This document shows positions 50,346 to 62,578 of a DNA stretch of 64,000 nt, in pieces; the stretch's first letter is position 1; each line of letters starts with the position of its first letter. This stretch comes from Melanocharis versteri (Eukaryota; Chordata; Aves; Passeriformes; Melanocharitidae). Below the pieces are notes generated by a model, which saw only the letters and a list, made by a program, of their open reading frames with translations, did not search any database and was not told where the DNA came from. The stretch covers positions 186,001-250,000 of the forward strand of contig VZTG01006287.1 of the NCBI GenBank assembly GCA_013397845.1, written 5' to 3'. The position numbers were made by a program, and so were the translations under genes.

Positions 50346-53029
50346 GCGGCAAAGCCCTGGAGGCGGCTGGAAACTGGGCTGCAGCAAAGACAAGAGATCA
50401 GCTCACTCCACCCCTTGCAAGGGCTTTGAGTGCTCTCGGTGAGAGCAATACCTACCAGCTGCTTGTAAGGAAGCACTGGACCTGAATGTGTTTCACCTGC
50501 TCCTTCACAGGTGGCATTTTCCTGGTGCCCATCGGAGCAGGCCAGAGCACTGCCTCTGGGAAGGGCAATTTAACTGAGCGTACCATACAAGTATTATTAC
50601 TATAGCCCTGAATTGCAAAAGAGAGTCAGAGCTCTGCTGTATCTCTGGGAATGTGGGGGTTGGTCACATCCCATCCGCTTCAAATGTCCTTCTAGCACAG
50701 GAAATGTGTGTGTGCAGATATGGCTCATTGAAAATTAAAAATTTTTATCCCATCTTCTTTCCTCACTTGGAATTATTCCGAAATTTCTCTTGAGCATGAG
50801 AAACTAAATATGCTTTCCTTAAGGTCTTTAGAAATTCCTTGCTCTGGTTCTGGTGTAATAAATACCAACTGACATTTGAGTTGACGGTAGTTACAAAGCC
50901 TGGGCCACACAGGACAGCAGTATAGTGTGAAAAATTAAAACATTCGTAGGTGCTGCTTATTTGCTGCGAGTAGAAGGAGATCCTGAAAAAGAATTCTATA
51001 TTTCATCCCAATCATCCTTCACCATGGCCAATGCCTAAAGATATGTGTGTTTTCCCTTGCCAGCAGCACATCTGGCAGGCACAGCAGCTGCGTAGGAGTT
51101 ATATCACCTGGGTGACAAAAGTCATCTCCCAGACAGGTAGAAAATGACACAAGCTCTATGGCACATGACTGGATTGATCATACCTGCTCTGCACCTATTT
51201 GAAGCTACAAGAGTAGAGCACAGCAGGTTATACTGGCTAACTCAGCGTAGCAGCCACAGCCTCTCTACTGAGTTATAGTTACGACTCTCCTTTAGACAGT
51301 GCAATGCAACTTTCCCTTCTCGATAAGATCTATTATTTTTGTCACCTGCTCTATAATGAGACACCTGGACCATCATTATCCCAGACCAACTTTATAGGTT
51401 CTTCTGCCTGCCCAAATAGTTTCATCCTAGAACTCACCAGAATGAGCAGCGTTAGAATGAGGAGAGCTGGCTGGGGCAAAATGGGAGAGAAACACTAATT
51501 CCCAATTCCTGTACATGCTGCAAGGTGAAGCACAATCTTCTGAGTTATAGCAGTGGGACATGGCAAAGCTTTCTGGTCCTTTCTAAACAGCCCAGATTTC
51601 ACTGAGCTGAGGCCAGGCTGTAATGTATAAGACAGAGAGTGCTTAAAGGGCCATTGCTAAACACTTTCTTTGCTTTCCAGGCACTGAGTTCAGCTCTGGA
51701 CATTTACATGCGGTAGTGGTTTAGGATTAGATTAAGAAGTACTTGATGCCGGGGATTACACCCGAATTCGGGGAAGTCATTTCAGATCTCTGAGGAGCTG
51801 TCATAGCCTAAAGCAGAAAGGCAGCTGTCCTGTGCATGGTGAGGTGCTGAGCACTGAGCTCTTAACAAGGCACCAGAGAGTAATTTGATGTCCTTCACCT
51901 TAAAAGAGATATTATTTCCCCAGCGGGGAGCCTGGTATTTGTACTACAGTCAGGTCATAATGTTTGTATCTCTGTTAAAATGGCATGTTATTCCCCATGC
52001 AGGTATCCTTCTGGCCACAGAGGCTAAAGTAGTATTTCTTGTTCATACTTTGTGCGTTTTTTTCCTGCAAATCTTCACTTCTTTATTGTTTCTTACTTAG
52101 AAACTCTGAGTTATGTAAATAAAAGCTGTGACTTTTGCCTTTCCAGGGGTTGGAGCTAAGTTAATGTAGAGCAATGCCAAGGAGCAAACAGGGTTAAAGC
52201 ATGTTTTAAATTACCATTCTCTTGCTTGTAATTTATTCTTCCTATCTCTAGCATTCCTCTGCAGAGATATTTATAAAAATAGGTGTTCCATGCACTGTAT
52301 ATCACAGGTTTATTTAGGATTGTTTGTTGAAGATTTACACTGTTCAAAAGAGCAGTCATAGCAGATAATTCCATTTGCAAGCTTCAACAAAATGTTCTGG
52401 GGAAGTGCTGTTATCACCGCGAAGAATTTTAATGATGGCAGGGTTTACAGACAACTTATTTGGCAAACAAGGCTGCAGCAAGATAACTCAGCAAGTTCTT
52501 TAGCCAGTGGTGGTTTTGTATTTTTGCTGCTGCCTGTTAAACACACCTTACATTGACCTCCCAACCCCTTCCAGAAGTTTCAGCACATCTATCCTGCAGT
52601 GCTAATCTTCCTAAACATAAAACACCTCTCAGGATCTCACCTAAAAGAGTTGCTGGGAGCCTCACACCCCAGCCACTGCTTCTTCTGTTATAAAATTTGT
52701 TAAGTAAATGTGTTTTGGCTTTGCCATTACAATAAGGGCAATGATATTTTACTAATAGCATAATATGATGCAATGTGATCACGGGAGAAGCTGGGTTAAG
52801 ATACTTTTTACTTTCTGGGAGATTCCTCATGAATTCACATCTTGCTGACCACGAGTTTTGCTACTGCAGTCAATTAACACTGTGTTTTAGTAATCCATTA
52901 CCAACTGTTGGAGGGAGTGAGGAAGAGAGGAGTTTGCAAGCTGGTAACTCCCTTCACCTCATAGTCCTCACTGACCAGAGACCCTCCCTGCACATTTACA
53001 CCTGCAGGGACATTCCAGAGGGATGTCAG
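50346..53029. other. Unique sequence, no gene seen
   Basis: AT-leaning unique DNA following the minisatellite. No repeat family, exon or RNA gene recognised. Confidence 0.5.
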
Positions 53030-53120
53030 TGATATTCTTGCTATATATTGCATTGAATATATAATTATTGTCTGTCATATATTGCACATAATATGTAATG
53101 ATAATGCATTGCTATATATT
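53030..53120. repeat. Degenerate AT-rich repeat with TATATATTGCA units
   Basis: CTATATATTGCA occurs at 53040 and 53112, and a CATATATTGCACA variant lies between them near 53077, giving a spacing of roughly 36 bases. A short, imperfect tandem array of about two and a half units. Confidence 0.7.
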
Positions 53121-56100
53121 GCACTTATCCAGCTCAGATTCCCTTCCCTGCAGACAAACTGCTTTTCTGTGTCACAGCCTTGGTGACCCCTGAGAAGCCT
53201 CTGCCTTGGCCCCCTCAGGGTCCCAGTGCTGCAGGCCAAGCCACTGCTGAAAGGGGAAGAGGGACTCAGTGTCTGTGGCCTTCCCTTCACAACCATTCAC
53301 TGGTTTCTGGAAAAGGGAATTTTTGCTGCTCCTTCTCATTTTGTTCCTTTTCAGCAAAACCATCAGATTTCGGTGTTGTCAGTCTGGCATCCCCTCATTA
53401 GCACTAGAAAAGCTCATCAGCGTAATTCTGTGTATATTGCACTGGAAACCTTGCAAGATGGCACAGAACTCCCCCGTGATTTTTTTCCTTTCTCTCATTG
53501 CTTTTATGTTGTCGGCTAGAACAAAAGGAGTTTCGGTTAATTATCTGTGTATTTGCTGAAACCACTAACCTACATCCCAGCTAGCACAAAACAGTTGCTT
53601 GACTGAAGTTCTTGGCAGATTTAAACACCTTCTGGTTGTAAGTTTTAAAAAATCTATTCCCATTTTCCAATTTGCATTTTAATTTTTTCTTATACAAAAA
53701 TAAACATTCTACTTTTTTCACTATTCTCCAGTACCTGAGGAAAAGGAGCTGGAAAACTAACCTGAACTGTGAAAGGTCCAAACTCGTCCTCTTTTTGTCC
53801 ACAAATTTCCCACTTCTGTAGGCAAGTTCTTCAGTTTCCTCTGCCACAGCTTTACCTTTGTAAAATGCAAGCAACAGCATTGTTTTCACAACTACAGATT
53901 GTGAAAATCTCAGCTATTACAGTGACAGGAATGGCGCAGGTGATCAAATAGATAAACAGTACTGCAAGAACAGAACATGGAGGCATTTAATCTGGTCTAG
54001 TGCTTTGAAAATATATTTATCTCCAGGAATATGACTTTCTTTCGGTGCCATTCTGTTTTGATGCATTGTTCCTTAGCTGAATCTGTTTCCTCAGCTCACT
54101 TCACTACCCAAAGTGTAGTGAGAAGACAGCTCAAAGACATTATGCCAATGTAATGCAGCAGGCAGGATGAGATGGCTCCAAGTATTAACTTCTTGAGTTG
54201 AACCACCATTCAACACCAAATCACAGCCCTAGAGCTTCAGCAATCATTTCTTTTGCACAGTAGCACATGACATAGCTGGAACTCAATTAATGTTTCCACT
54301 GACTTTTTATAGATCTGTGCCCTTGTATGCAATATCCAGACAGATCACGTGCAAAGTCACAGCCACCTCACTGACAAATACAAACTGAATGTCACCATCT
54401 ATGCACCCACCATGTTGCCCTCACCCTTGATGGTAATTAAAGGTGATTTTTTCTCCTCTTGGGCAAAAATTAAACAGCTGCAAGATGTGGAGATTTTATC
54501 ATGGATGTGGAGGGAGAGGGTTCAGATGTCTCTCTTCTGGCAGATAATTGCTTAGTTTAATGAGGAAGTTTTGTAGTATTTTTAACCATTGTTCCTGTGC
54601 CTTGTTTAATTATTTGCATATGGCATCATCAAGTGAAAAAGAGTGTACATATTCAGCACTTCTTCTCAGTCTTGTATTAGACATTAATGAAAAGAAGCAG
54701 GAGGATAGGTTTCTTGCTAATGATGATGGAAAATTAGTTTTAGTTTCAAAACCCCAGAGGTGTCTTGCAAGATACACCAATGATATATAGAGGTCCAAGG
54801 AGAGAAATTCAGCATGAAATATTGCCTAGGCTCTTTTGGACTGTTTCTCTAACAGATCCTTTTCCCATTTAATTTTGTAGTTACGAGGGAGGATGGCAAA
54901 GAGTAAACACAGAAGGTTCCCAGAGATTGCAAGACTGCAATACTCCCAGCAAGTAATCCGGGCTGATAAACAGCGCAGGCGAGACAGCGAATGCCAGCAT
55001 GGCATATACAGTAAAGGTTACACGCCTGGAGACCTACAGCAAAAGACAGATTCATGGCTTTTTTTTTTTTACGTCTTGAGGTAGCGAAAAGTTGAGTGTC
55101 TGGAGAGGAGCAACGCTTTATGCATTAGTCATAACATTTTGAAGGGCAGCAAATCCACAGGCAGGAGCACAAGGTAGAAGGAAAACAGTTGCTAGTCATT
55201 TTCCTCTCATTCTGCGAAGTGCAGCCTCCTGTTATTCTCAGGCACCTCAGCCAAACAACAAGGACCCAGATCAGAGAGGACCATGCTCTAGTTGCACTCT
55301 GTGCTACCCTATGCTTCAGCATCTCATCTGCAATCTTGTGTATTCTCTGATAAGGTTGTTTGAGTTCGGCAGTTGTTTTAAGTGTGAGGGGAAGAGACAG
55401 TGTTGATCATCAGGACTGACTGGTTTTGTCAGTGGTGAGCAGTTGTGTGAGTGTGTAATACAAGCCACATTTCACAGTAAAGGATCTGTTTGCCCAACTT
55501 CATGTTTTCCTGCAGCTAAATTGGGAAGAGCTGCAGGAGGGAGGGTCAGGTGATGCTGCTGACATGGCTCATCCATTTCAACATATCAGATAGCTCTTCA
55601 GTTTGGGGGGTTGTTTATTATTCTGAACAAGAGACTCCTAATCTTTTGTTTAAGAGGGCCTGCACACCTCTACAGATAAATAAGTCTATGGCAATAAGGC
55701 TGCCTTTTTTAGATAATTTTCAGAACAGTTTAGATAATAGCCCAGTACACACTCAACTTGAGAATTCCTCCACCACACAGCCGCTGCTCGCTGCCTACGC
55801 TTCCCGTTTGCGTTGTCTCCCATGTCCCCTGGGTTATCCCTTTAATGGCTTTGACATTAAACACCTGAACAGTTGCTCAATATACAGAATAGGAAAAAAA
55901 AAAGGATGAGGCAAGATGGATGAAAGATAAATGGAGGTGACAAAGAAGGTAGTACTAATGCTTCAAACCGAAATAGCTCTTTCTATGAGCAGGTCCTTGA
56001 AACACAAATGCATCACAACCATTAGCCATAAAACACACAGTTTGCTTATGTTAGTCTCTGCTCTCGATTCACTCTTTTACTGATCCCTAGTATTTTACAC

Positions 56101-57340
56101 ACAATTATGAATTTGTAGTTACGGTTTAGTTACATGGAAAAGAGGCTCTAAAGTGTTTTTGTCACACTGTGTGTGCTGGAAATGTGTTTAAACCAGAACT
56201 AAGGGTTAGAAGAGGTCTCAGGTCCCGCTTGTTTTGCAGTCAACATTTAGCAATAATACAGTCATGATGCTACTTTAAAAGGGTGCAAAATTCACCTGTA
56301 GGAACAATCAATAAAATACACTAATGATTTGGAAGAAAAAGAAATGGACTGGAAGCTGGGAAAAGCCAGAATTAAATCTAAAATACTGCACTTAACATCC
56401 CTGTTACACCTGTATTTTGGGGATCTGACACTGGTCCAGCCACTCTTAGGCACACACAGCAAGACAGTATTTGGGCAAAGCTGTCGTTTTCCCTGTGGTG
56501 CATGTACATAAACTCTAGTCACTGTTAGCCCTGAAGAGGGCTGCAGAGCTGCAACATTGCTATCTGGAACCACAGGAGTTCCTCTGCTGGCTTCTGCAGT
56601 TTGTTAAATTAAACTTTTACACCCAAAGCAGCACAGTGAAGTTTTCGTTCTAACCACAGCTTAGTGCTAGTTATTAGACTACACACTGCTAATTGCAAGT
56701 GGGGTAGAAATAATGTGCAGCCTGACTTGACTTTAAAAAAGTGTATTTTCCTCAAATACGACACTGTTTTTCCTCTATCGGAGTCACACAAGCATGAAGT
56801 GTCATCTGATGAGGCAGCAGAACATAAAAGGTATAGATTTCAGGCTCTGGATGTTTTCATCTTGCCAGGATGAGTAGAGGCATCGGTCTGAAAAGAAAGT
56901 TGCTACAGAGACAGAAGTTCCTTCCAGTGAACTTGAGCAAAACCAGGCCAGTGACAGAACTTCCTTGAGAAATACAGCCCAGTAAAGCTCAGCTGTGTTT
57001 TCTCCAGCAGCTCATCCCTCTGGTTGTGCAGAGCCCACCACCCAAGGCCGACACGCTTGCTCCCCTTTAAACCATACCCCATGAGTTGTTGTCAGGCAGT
57101 GCAGAGCTGGCTCAGTCGGCCACTCTTGCTGAGATTAGAAGGCACAAAATCTGTTGTGCATCTTAGTCTAGCTAAAAGGTATGGAGTGACTGAGCAGGAT
57201 CTGGATCAACCTAAGGGAAATTTAACAGGAAGGATACTTCCTTCTTAAAAACCAGACATCTCTCTGCTGAGAGGTTTTATGGTGTGCATTTAGTGTGGCA
57301 ACGTGATACAGCTCCAAGTTTTTCCCTGGAGGCTGGAGCT
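53121..57340. other. Unique sequence, no gene seen
   Basis: Unique AT-rich DNA. It contains a 12-base T run at 55059-55070 and an isolated MIR/L2-like tail near 54260-54300. A 102-codon minus-strand frame at 53581-53889 in AT-rich sequence has Lys-rich composition and matches nothing I know. Confidence 0.5.
54254..54302 (+). repeat. Possible L2/MIR 3' tail fragment
   Basis: GCACATGACATAGCTGGAAC followed by TCAATTAATGTTTCCACTGA resembles the 'GCACATAGTAGGTGCTCAATAAATGTTTGTTGA' end shared by amniote L2 and MIR elements. Only about 40 bases match and nothing convincing lies upstream. Confidence 0.25.
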
Positions 57341-57410
57341 CTTAAGAGTGTCTTGTATCAATATATTTTGGTGTCCTTAAGAGTGTTTTGTATCAATATC
57401 TTTACCATGC
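57341..57410. repeat. 35-base tandem duplication
   Basis: CTTAAGAGTGTCTTGTATCA begins at 57341 and recurs as CTTAAGAGTGTTTTGTATCA at 57376, followed in both by ATAT. The first 24-25 bases of the copies differ at one or two positions; the rest has diverged. Confidence 0.85.
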
Positions 57411-59866
57411 AACATGTACGTATTATGAAATTATTGTCATATTCACAATATTCCTTTTGGCAATATAGGACACAGAATTTATCTTTGTTGAGGAAAGCAT
57501 CCCTTACATCACAAAATTATGACCAAAGAATACATTTTCATAAAGGTATAATTTTGTTAAAAAGCCATTTTGACCAAGAAAATTGACTTGCTCTAATCAA
57601 AACCACAACACTATATAAAACAGAATATAAAATAACAGAGAGGTGCCTACACTTTTGTGGGCATCTGAGCATAAAACGGTGAAACAAGATTACCTGTGAA
57701 ATGAAGGGACTCAAGGGCACTTGCTGTCACCTATCTACTGCTCTACCCAAAGAAGGGAGAAATCACACTAGAGAGCATCTGAGTCAGGGTAAAGAAAAAC
57801 CATGTGGCATTTCATTTTTCTGTTTTACTGATTTCAAGTGTTCAGAATTCTTGAATGACACTCTCCAAAATAATGAGGTTTAAAAATAGTAAATGTCATA
57901 AATGCTTTCTGGTTTTTATTCCATAATCAAAGTAATTACAACACTATTTAAGGTTAAGTGCCTTATTATTAATCATTCATTACCTGTGATTGAATTAAGG
58001 GCCAGCAGCATTCAAACCAGTCCTGCAGGCACTTGCTAGCTGGCTACTACCCCTTTCTTAATATAAGTAGAACAACTCTGTCATCTCCAGGGACTCCAGC
58101 AAAACATTAGCTTTTGTAACATGACTGGAAAGGTACCAAGTTTGGGTTATTTTCAGTCTGTGGGAGTAAGTTCCAGAAAAAGAGCTGGTTGGGGAATTCT
58201 CCAGCAGAAGGTTTTTCAGTAAGAAAATGCCTTTTTCTCACAACCAATGTTTTCTATGTGGAAAAAGAGAATTTTTAAAAATACCGTTTTCCCTGGGAGA
58301 ATCAAAACAAAGGCTGGCCCAGCTGCTGCCTGCTACACGCTCCCCAGTTCCACTCTGAGCAAAAAGTGAGTTTAACAGCTGCTTCCCAGGCAGGCTGCTG
58401 GAGGTTAACAGTCCCCAGCTCTGTCCTCCTGGCATGTGCCAGCTGCAAAGGGAGAGGAGCAGGACAAAGTAAGGGGGATTAGAGCCCTCCACATTCCTGG
58501 TGAACCTCTGCCAGTTCCCAGGCTTGCTGCACAGCTCTCCAAGTTGTAGCAGCCACACACAATGAAAACACTACTTCAGGTCCCAAGAAATTAAATTTTT
58601 CTGAAAATCCATTTCTACAAAAATGTCACTTTGACATTTTGTCCTGGTTCAATACACCTGTTTTCCCTGGGGAACAGAGTTTCTGTTTTCAAGATGATGC
58701 TGCCCACACATCGCAGGCTCTCAGGAGACCCCCCTGCCACCTGTCCCGTGTGTGAAATGAGGACACGTGGCTGAGTGACCCTGCTGGCCACGGCCACGGG
58801 GAAGGGCTGTCCCAGAGGTGAGGCCTCTGCAGAGGTCCTGGGGTACCTGAGTAAGCAATTAACAAACCGGCCTTGAAATTAGAGCTGAGATCCGAAGAAA
58901 AGCTCAAATCCCTCTATCACCAGAGCTATGAAATGTTTATTCCAACCACAGTGTAGAAACACGGGTTTAATGGCACTTAAATATATTGGTGTCTTACAGC
59001 ATCCTAGGACATGAATATATTCATCTCTTTGCTTAGTCGCAGGGAATTGCAGTGATGGATTGACATCATTTTGTAATTGCATGCGATGCACAACCAAAAC
59101 AGAGCTCAGGCAGTGAGCTGCATTCTAACTAAATGCTCAGTATTTGTTAATAATGAAAGTTCAGCTAGCTTGATATAAGAACTCATATATAGGATGAAAT
59201 ATTAATTTATTATGCTTCAGCTGAGATTTTTAAGGTAGTCTGATTTTCCTAGAATGCATGTGTTTATCATTATCAGCCTGAACACAACTAGCACTCTTCA
59301 AGATTTCTCGCTGAAAAGAAATTGAGCATGCAAATACTCTTTCATCATAATCACACTGACTGTGCAGAGTAATTCATAAAAGAGCCAAAAATATATTGAA
59401 ATTCAATATTATTTTAGTCCAAATCAATATTAACAATTGTTTGTATTTTTAAAGTGCAATTTACAGTTGAAAAATGTACAGAGATCAGCCCATAGTTGCT
59501 AACACATCAAATTTTCCTATTAAACTTAAAGGCACAGTAATTTTACTTCAAAATGTTTCTTATAAAGCAAGAGAAGGCATTGATCTGTGAAAACAGCTAT
59601 CTATTATTTATATGAACAACATTAGAACAGATTTTAATTATAAATGAGCTGAAAGGTCAGTAACTATTTTATTTTTAAGGTCTTGATTTTAAATTTGGAT
59701 AGCTTAATAAAAATATTTACGTGGGATGTCTCCCAGTGGAAAGTACACAGAAGGATTAGGCACAAAACACTCTTATCTACAGTCAAACCCCAATACTATC
59801 GGTACCTTTTACAGAACCATTAAATGTGAGTGATTACAGTAAACTAATAATTTCTTTGATCTTCAG
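57411..59866. other. Unique sequence, no gene seen
   Basis: AT-rich unique DNA with a GC-richer part at 58690-58830. The AT-rich block from 59140 to beyond 59700 is noted in the findings as a possible conserved noncoding element. Confidence 0.5.
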
Positions 59867-59930
59867 TCATAGAATCATAGAATCATAGGTTTAGAAGGGA
59901 CCTTAAAGATCATCTAATTCCAACCACATT
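59867..59930 (-). repeat. Truncated CR1 LINE, 3' end
   Basis: The plus strand reads TCATAGAATCATAGAATCAT, then AGAAGGGACCTTAAAGATCA, then TCTAATTCCAACCA. This is the reverse complement of the avian CR1 3' terminus, with the octamer repeat at its extreme 3' end (left side here) and the conserved 'GATGATCTTTAAGGTCCCTTC' block. The copy is only about 60 bases long, the typical severe 5' truncation. It is better preserved than the old CR1 at 3.6-4.7 kb, so it is younger. Confidence 0.92.
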
Positions 59931-62399
59931 TCAATCTAGTTCATTCCAGGTTCTTTTGATTGTGAATGCCTGGATTTCAGTACCAAATGCAGACATTTGA
60001 GTTTGCAGTGATTTTGTCTGAGCCCTCAGCCAGAACTCGATCAGTGTCAGCCCACAGGAGTGATGGCACAGGGAAGGGGTGAATAACGCTGCGTGGTACA
60101 GGGCTGCCCACACCAAACGGGAAAAGATCCCTGGTTTCTATTAGATTTACTGCTTTGATGTCTGGGCCCAACTCACCAACATGCTGGTGTCTCAGCACTA
60201 CAGCCAGAGCAGTGGTGCTGGGGAGAGGAATGCCAGAGTGCCTTTTTTCCTCCCCAGGAGGAGTCCTCTGTGTCACAAATACTTTGACAGTTGTTCCATT
60301 TCCTGGAGCAGGCACCATTCTGCCTGTCCACATTACAGCCAAAAGAGGGAGGAAAGGACTGAAGTTTTTAGGCTGTGTCTACCTTCTCCTCACTGAATGC
60401 AGAAGCTGAGAAGGGATCTAGCTACAAACCAAGCCTCGTGTCAAGTGCATGGAGTCAAAAGAGTATGCCCATTCCTACAGACCATCAATGGAACAACAGG
60501 AAGTTTCCTGGTGACATTTAGTGATCTCTGATATTTGCAGCACACGGATATACCTAGCAGCTACTTGCTTTATCTGTTCTTATTACAAATCACACAAAAC
60601 GTGCTTAAAAATAACTGAATAACAGCAAATCAAATAGTAATATTCTCCCACTGTACCAGCATTACAGAACTGATTTTAAAGAGATTTCATGCCTATTCAG
60701 GATTCTCATTACAGCTCAGTATCAAAAGTTGCATTCTGTTTAAAAGGCTGAGTAGTTGCACTGACATCCACGTGTTTCCTCTGGCTGCTCTAAGTGTGGA
60801 GTGTCTGAAATTCTGGTGCAGAGTAGCTTGCAGAAAAGGAAGAACTGCAAGTGTTTCACACCTAGGAGTCCAAGTTCTGTGTACAGTGACCATCATACTG
60901 GTGTCTGCTCCCCTGCATAAACAGGACCTATGGACAGCCTTGCACCTCCTTTCTCACCCACCCAGGCCTTCCCTTCGTGCAGCCACTGCCTAAGGAAACA
61001 GCCCCGTTTCTGAGCACAGCCTGTGTCTGTCTCCTCCGCGGCTCTTCGGCAGCTCTGCCCTGCTGGCGTTCAAAGCGCGGCTGTGCTGAACGTGCAGCTG
61101 GGATCGCACGCCTTCTCCAAAGCCGACCTTGGCAAAAGGCAAAGCTTTTGAAAACGGAGGAGTGTGAGGGTAGAGCAAATGTTCACTGCCCTGTGTAAGC
61201 AGTGCTCCGGTATAGCACCAGTAAACATTCCCTCACGCTGCCTTGCAGCTGGCACTGTCTATGCCAAATGTCACAGCTCTGCCTCTCTGCAGCCCCACCA
61301 CCTTCCGCATGCACCTGCCCTCCCTGACCATCACACAGAGCCATTTCCCTCCTGAAAATGATGGAAAAGCTTCCAGATACTTCTCTCCCCTCATACACAC
61401 CTGGGAGATCTCCCAGTTTGCAGATCTTCCCTCTGATCCCACAAGGCATGTGAGCAGGAGGGGCTCAGCCTGGGCCAGCCCATGGAGATGGTGGCATGTC
61501 ACAGCTCTGCCTCTGCACACCCAGCCAGCTGCCCCTTCAGCACTCAGTGCAGCCTCCTTTTGCATGCTGCAGCAACACAAGGACTGAATCAAAATTAAAA
61601 TTCTACTTCTTGTTGTTTAGAAATTGCACTTCGAAATAAAATGCAAATATTTGTTTCAGTTTGTTTTATTCTAGGGTAAAAGTTTCATTTGGAATCGAGA
61701 TATAAAAGGCATTTTAAATACAAAAAAAAACCCCAGTTTCCCAAGTATATCTAGTTGTAGAATATGTCTTCTCAACTAACTGCTTTGTTTTAACTGCCCG
61801 AATCAAGAACAAGAGAAAATATCTCAGCTCTGACATACAGGCAAATTGTAAGTGAAAAAGCACCTTGCCTAAACAGATGGTGGTCTTTGATTAGGGAGAA
61901 AGCAAATTTCAATAAGAAAGAAATTAGTCGTCGTGGCTAGAAGGATTAAGAGGCAATATTAGCTGAGAACACTCAAATGCACACCATTACAGAAGGTGCT
62001 AGAGTCAATAAAGGAACCCTCTCCACAGCCACAGCAAAATGTGTTATTCCAAGGTTAGGAGGCCAATCTTCTTCTTCCTGTAGGAGAACATCACCATGAA
62101 CCCACACAGTGTGAGTCAGGAGCTTGTTTTCCTTCTGCAGAAATTTTGGTGTATTTTATTTCCTCAAGTGCAGAATTAAAACCACCCTCACTGGTGACAA
62201 AGATTTTTAATTTCTAGGTTACAGGGACCATTTCACAATTTTCCGGTTTTTTTGTTTTTTTTTTTTTACTTGCTTATCTCCACAGAATCTCCACTTCAGA
62301 TACTTTTATCCTTTAGAAAAAGGAAATAACAATTGAGGAATCACGAACCTCCACACTGTATTACATGAACTGTATTACATATAGCACAGTTAAGCCATA
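59931..62399. other. Unique sequence, no gene seen
   Basis: Contains an 18-base direct repeat at 61269 and 61497, an interrupted T run at 62247-62267, and unique AT-leaning DNA. No exon or RNA gene recognised. Confidence 0.5.
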
Positions 62400-62414
62400 A
62401 TGTTGAGGAAGAGG

Positions 62415-62578
62415 GCCCCACACATATATATACATAAAACCACTCAAAAATATTGCTATAAAAACTATTTAAATCTCATGGCATCAAGAGGTGTGGCATG
62501 GGAATAAAACTTCTATCCAATGGATAGGAACATACTAACTTTTCATACACACGTACACATATATATACATATATATCA
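62415..62578. repeat. Two CA/TA alternating tracts
   Basis: CACACATATATATACATA at about 62419-62436 and a longer CA/GTA/CATATA tract at about 62546-62577. Both resemble in composition the tract at 25.8 kb. Simple repeats. Confidence 0.75.

Noticed and set aside
53581..53889. 102-codon minus-strand Lys-rich frame in AT-rich DNA
   Set aside because: Somewhat long for AT-rich sequence but matches neither retroelement nor cellular proteins that I know.
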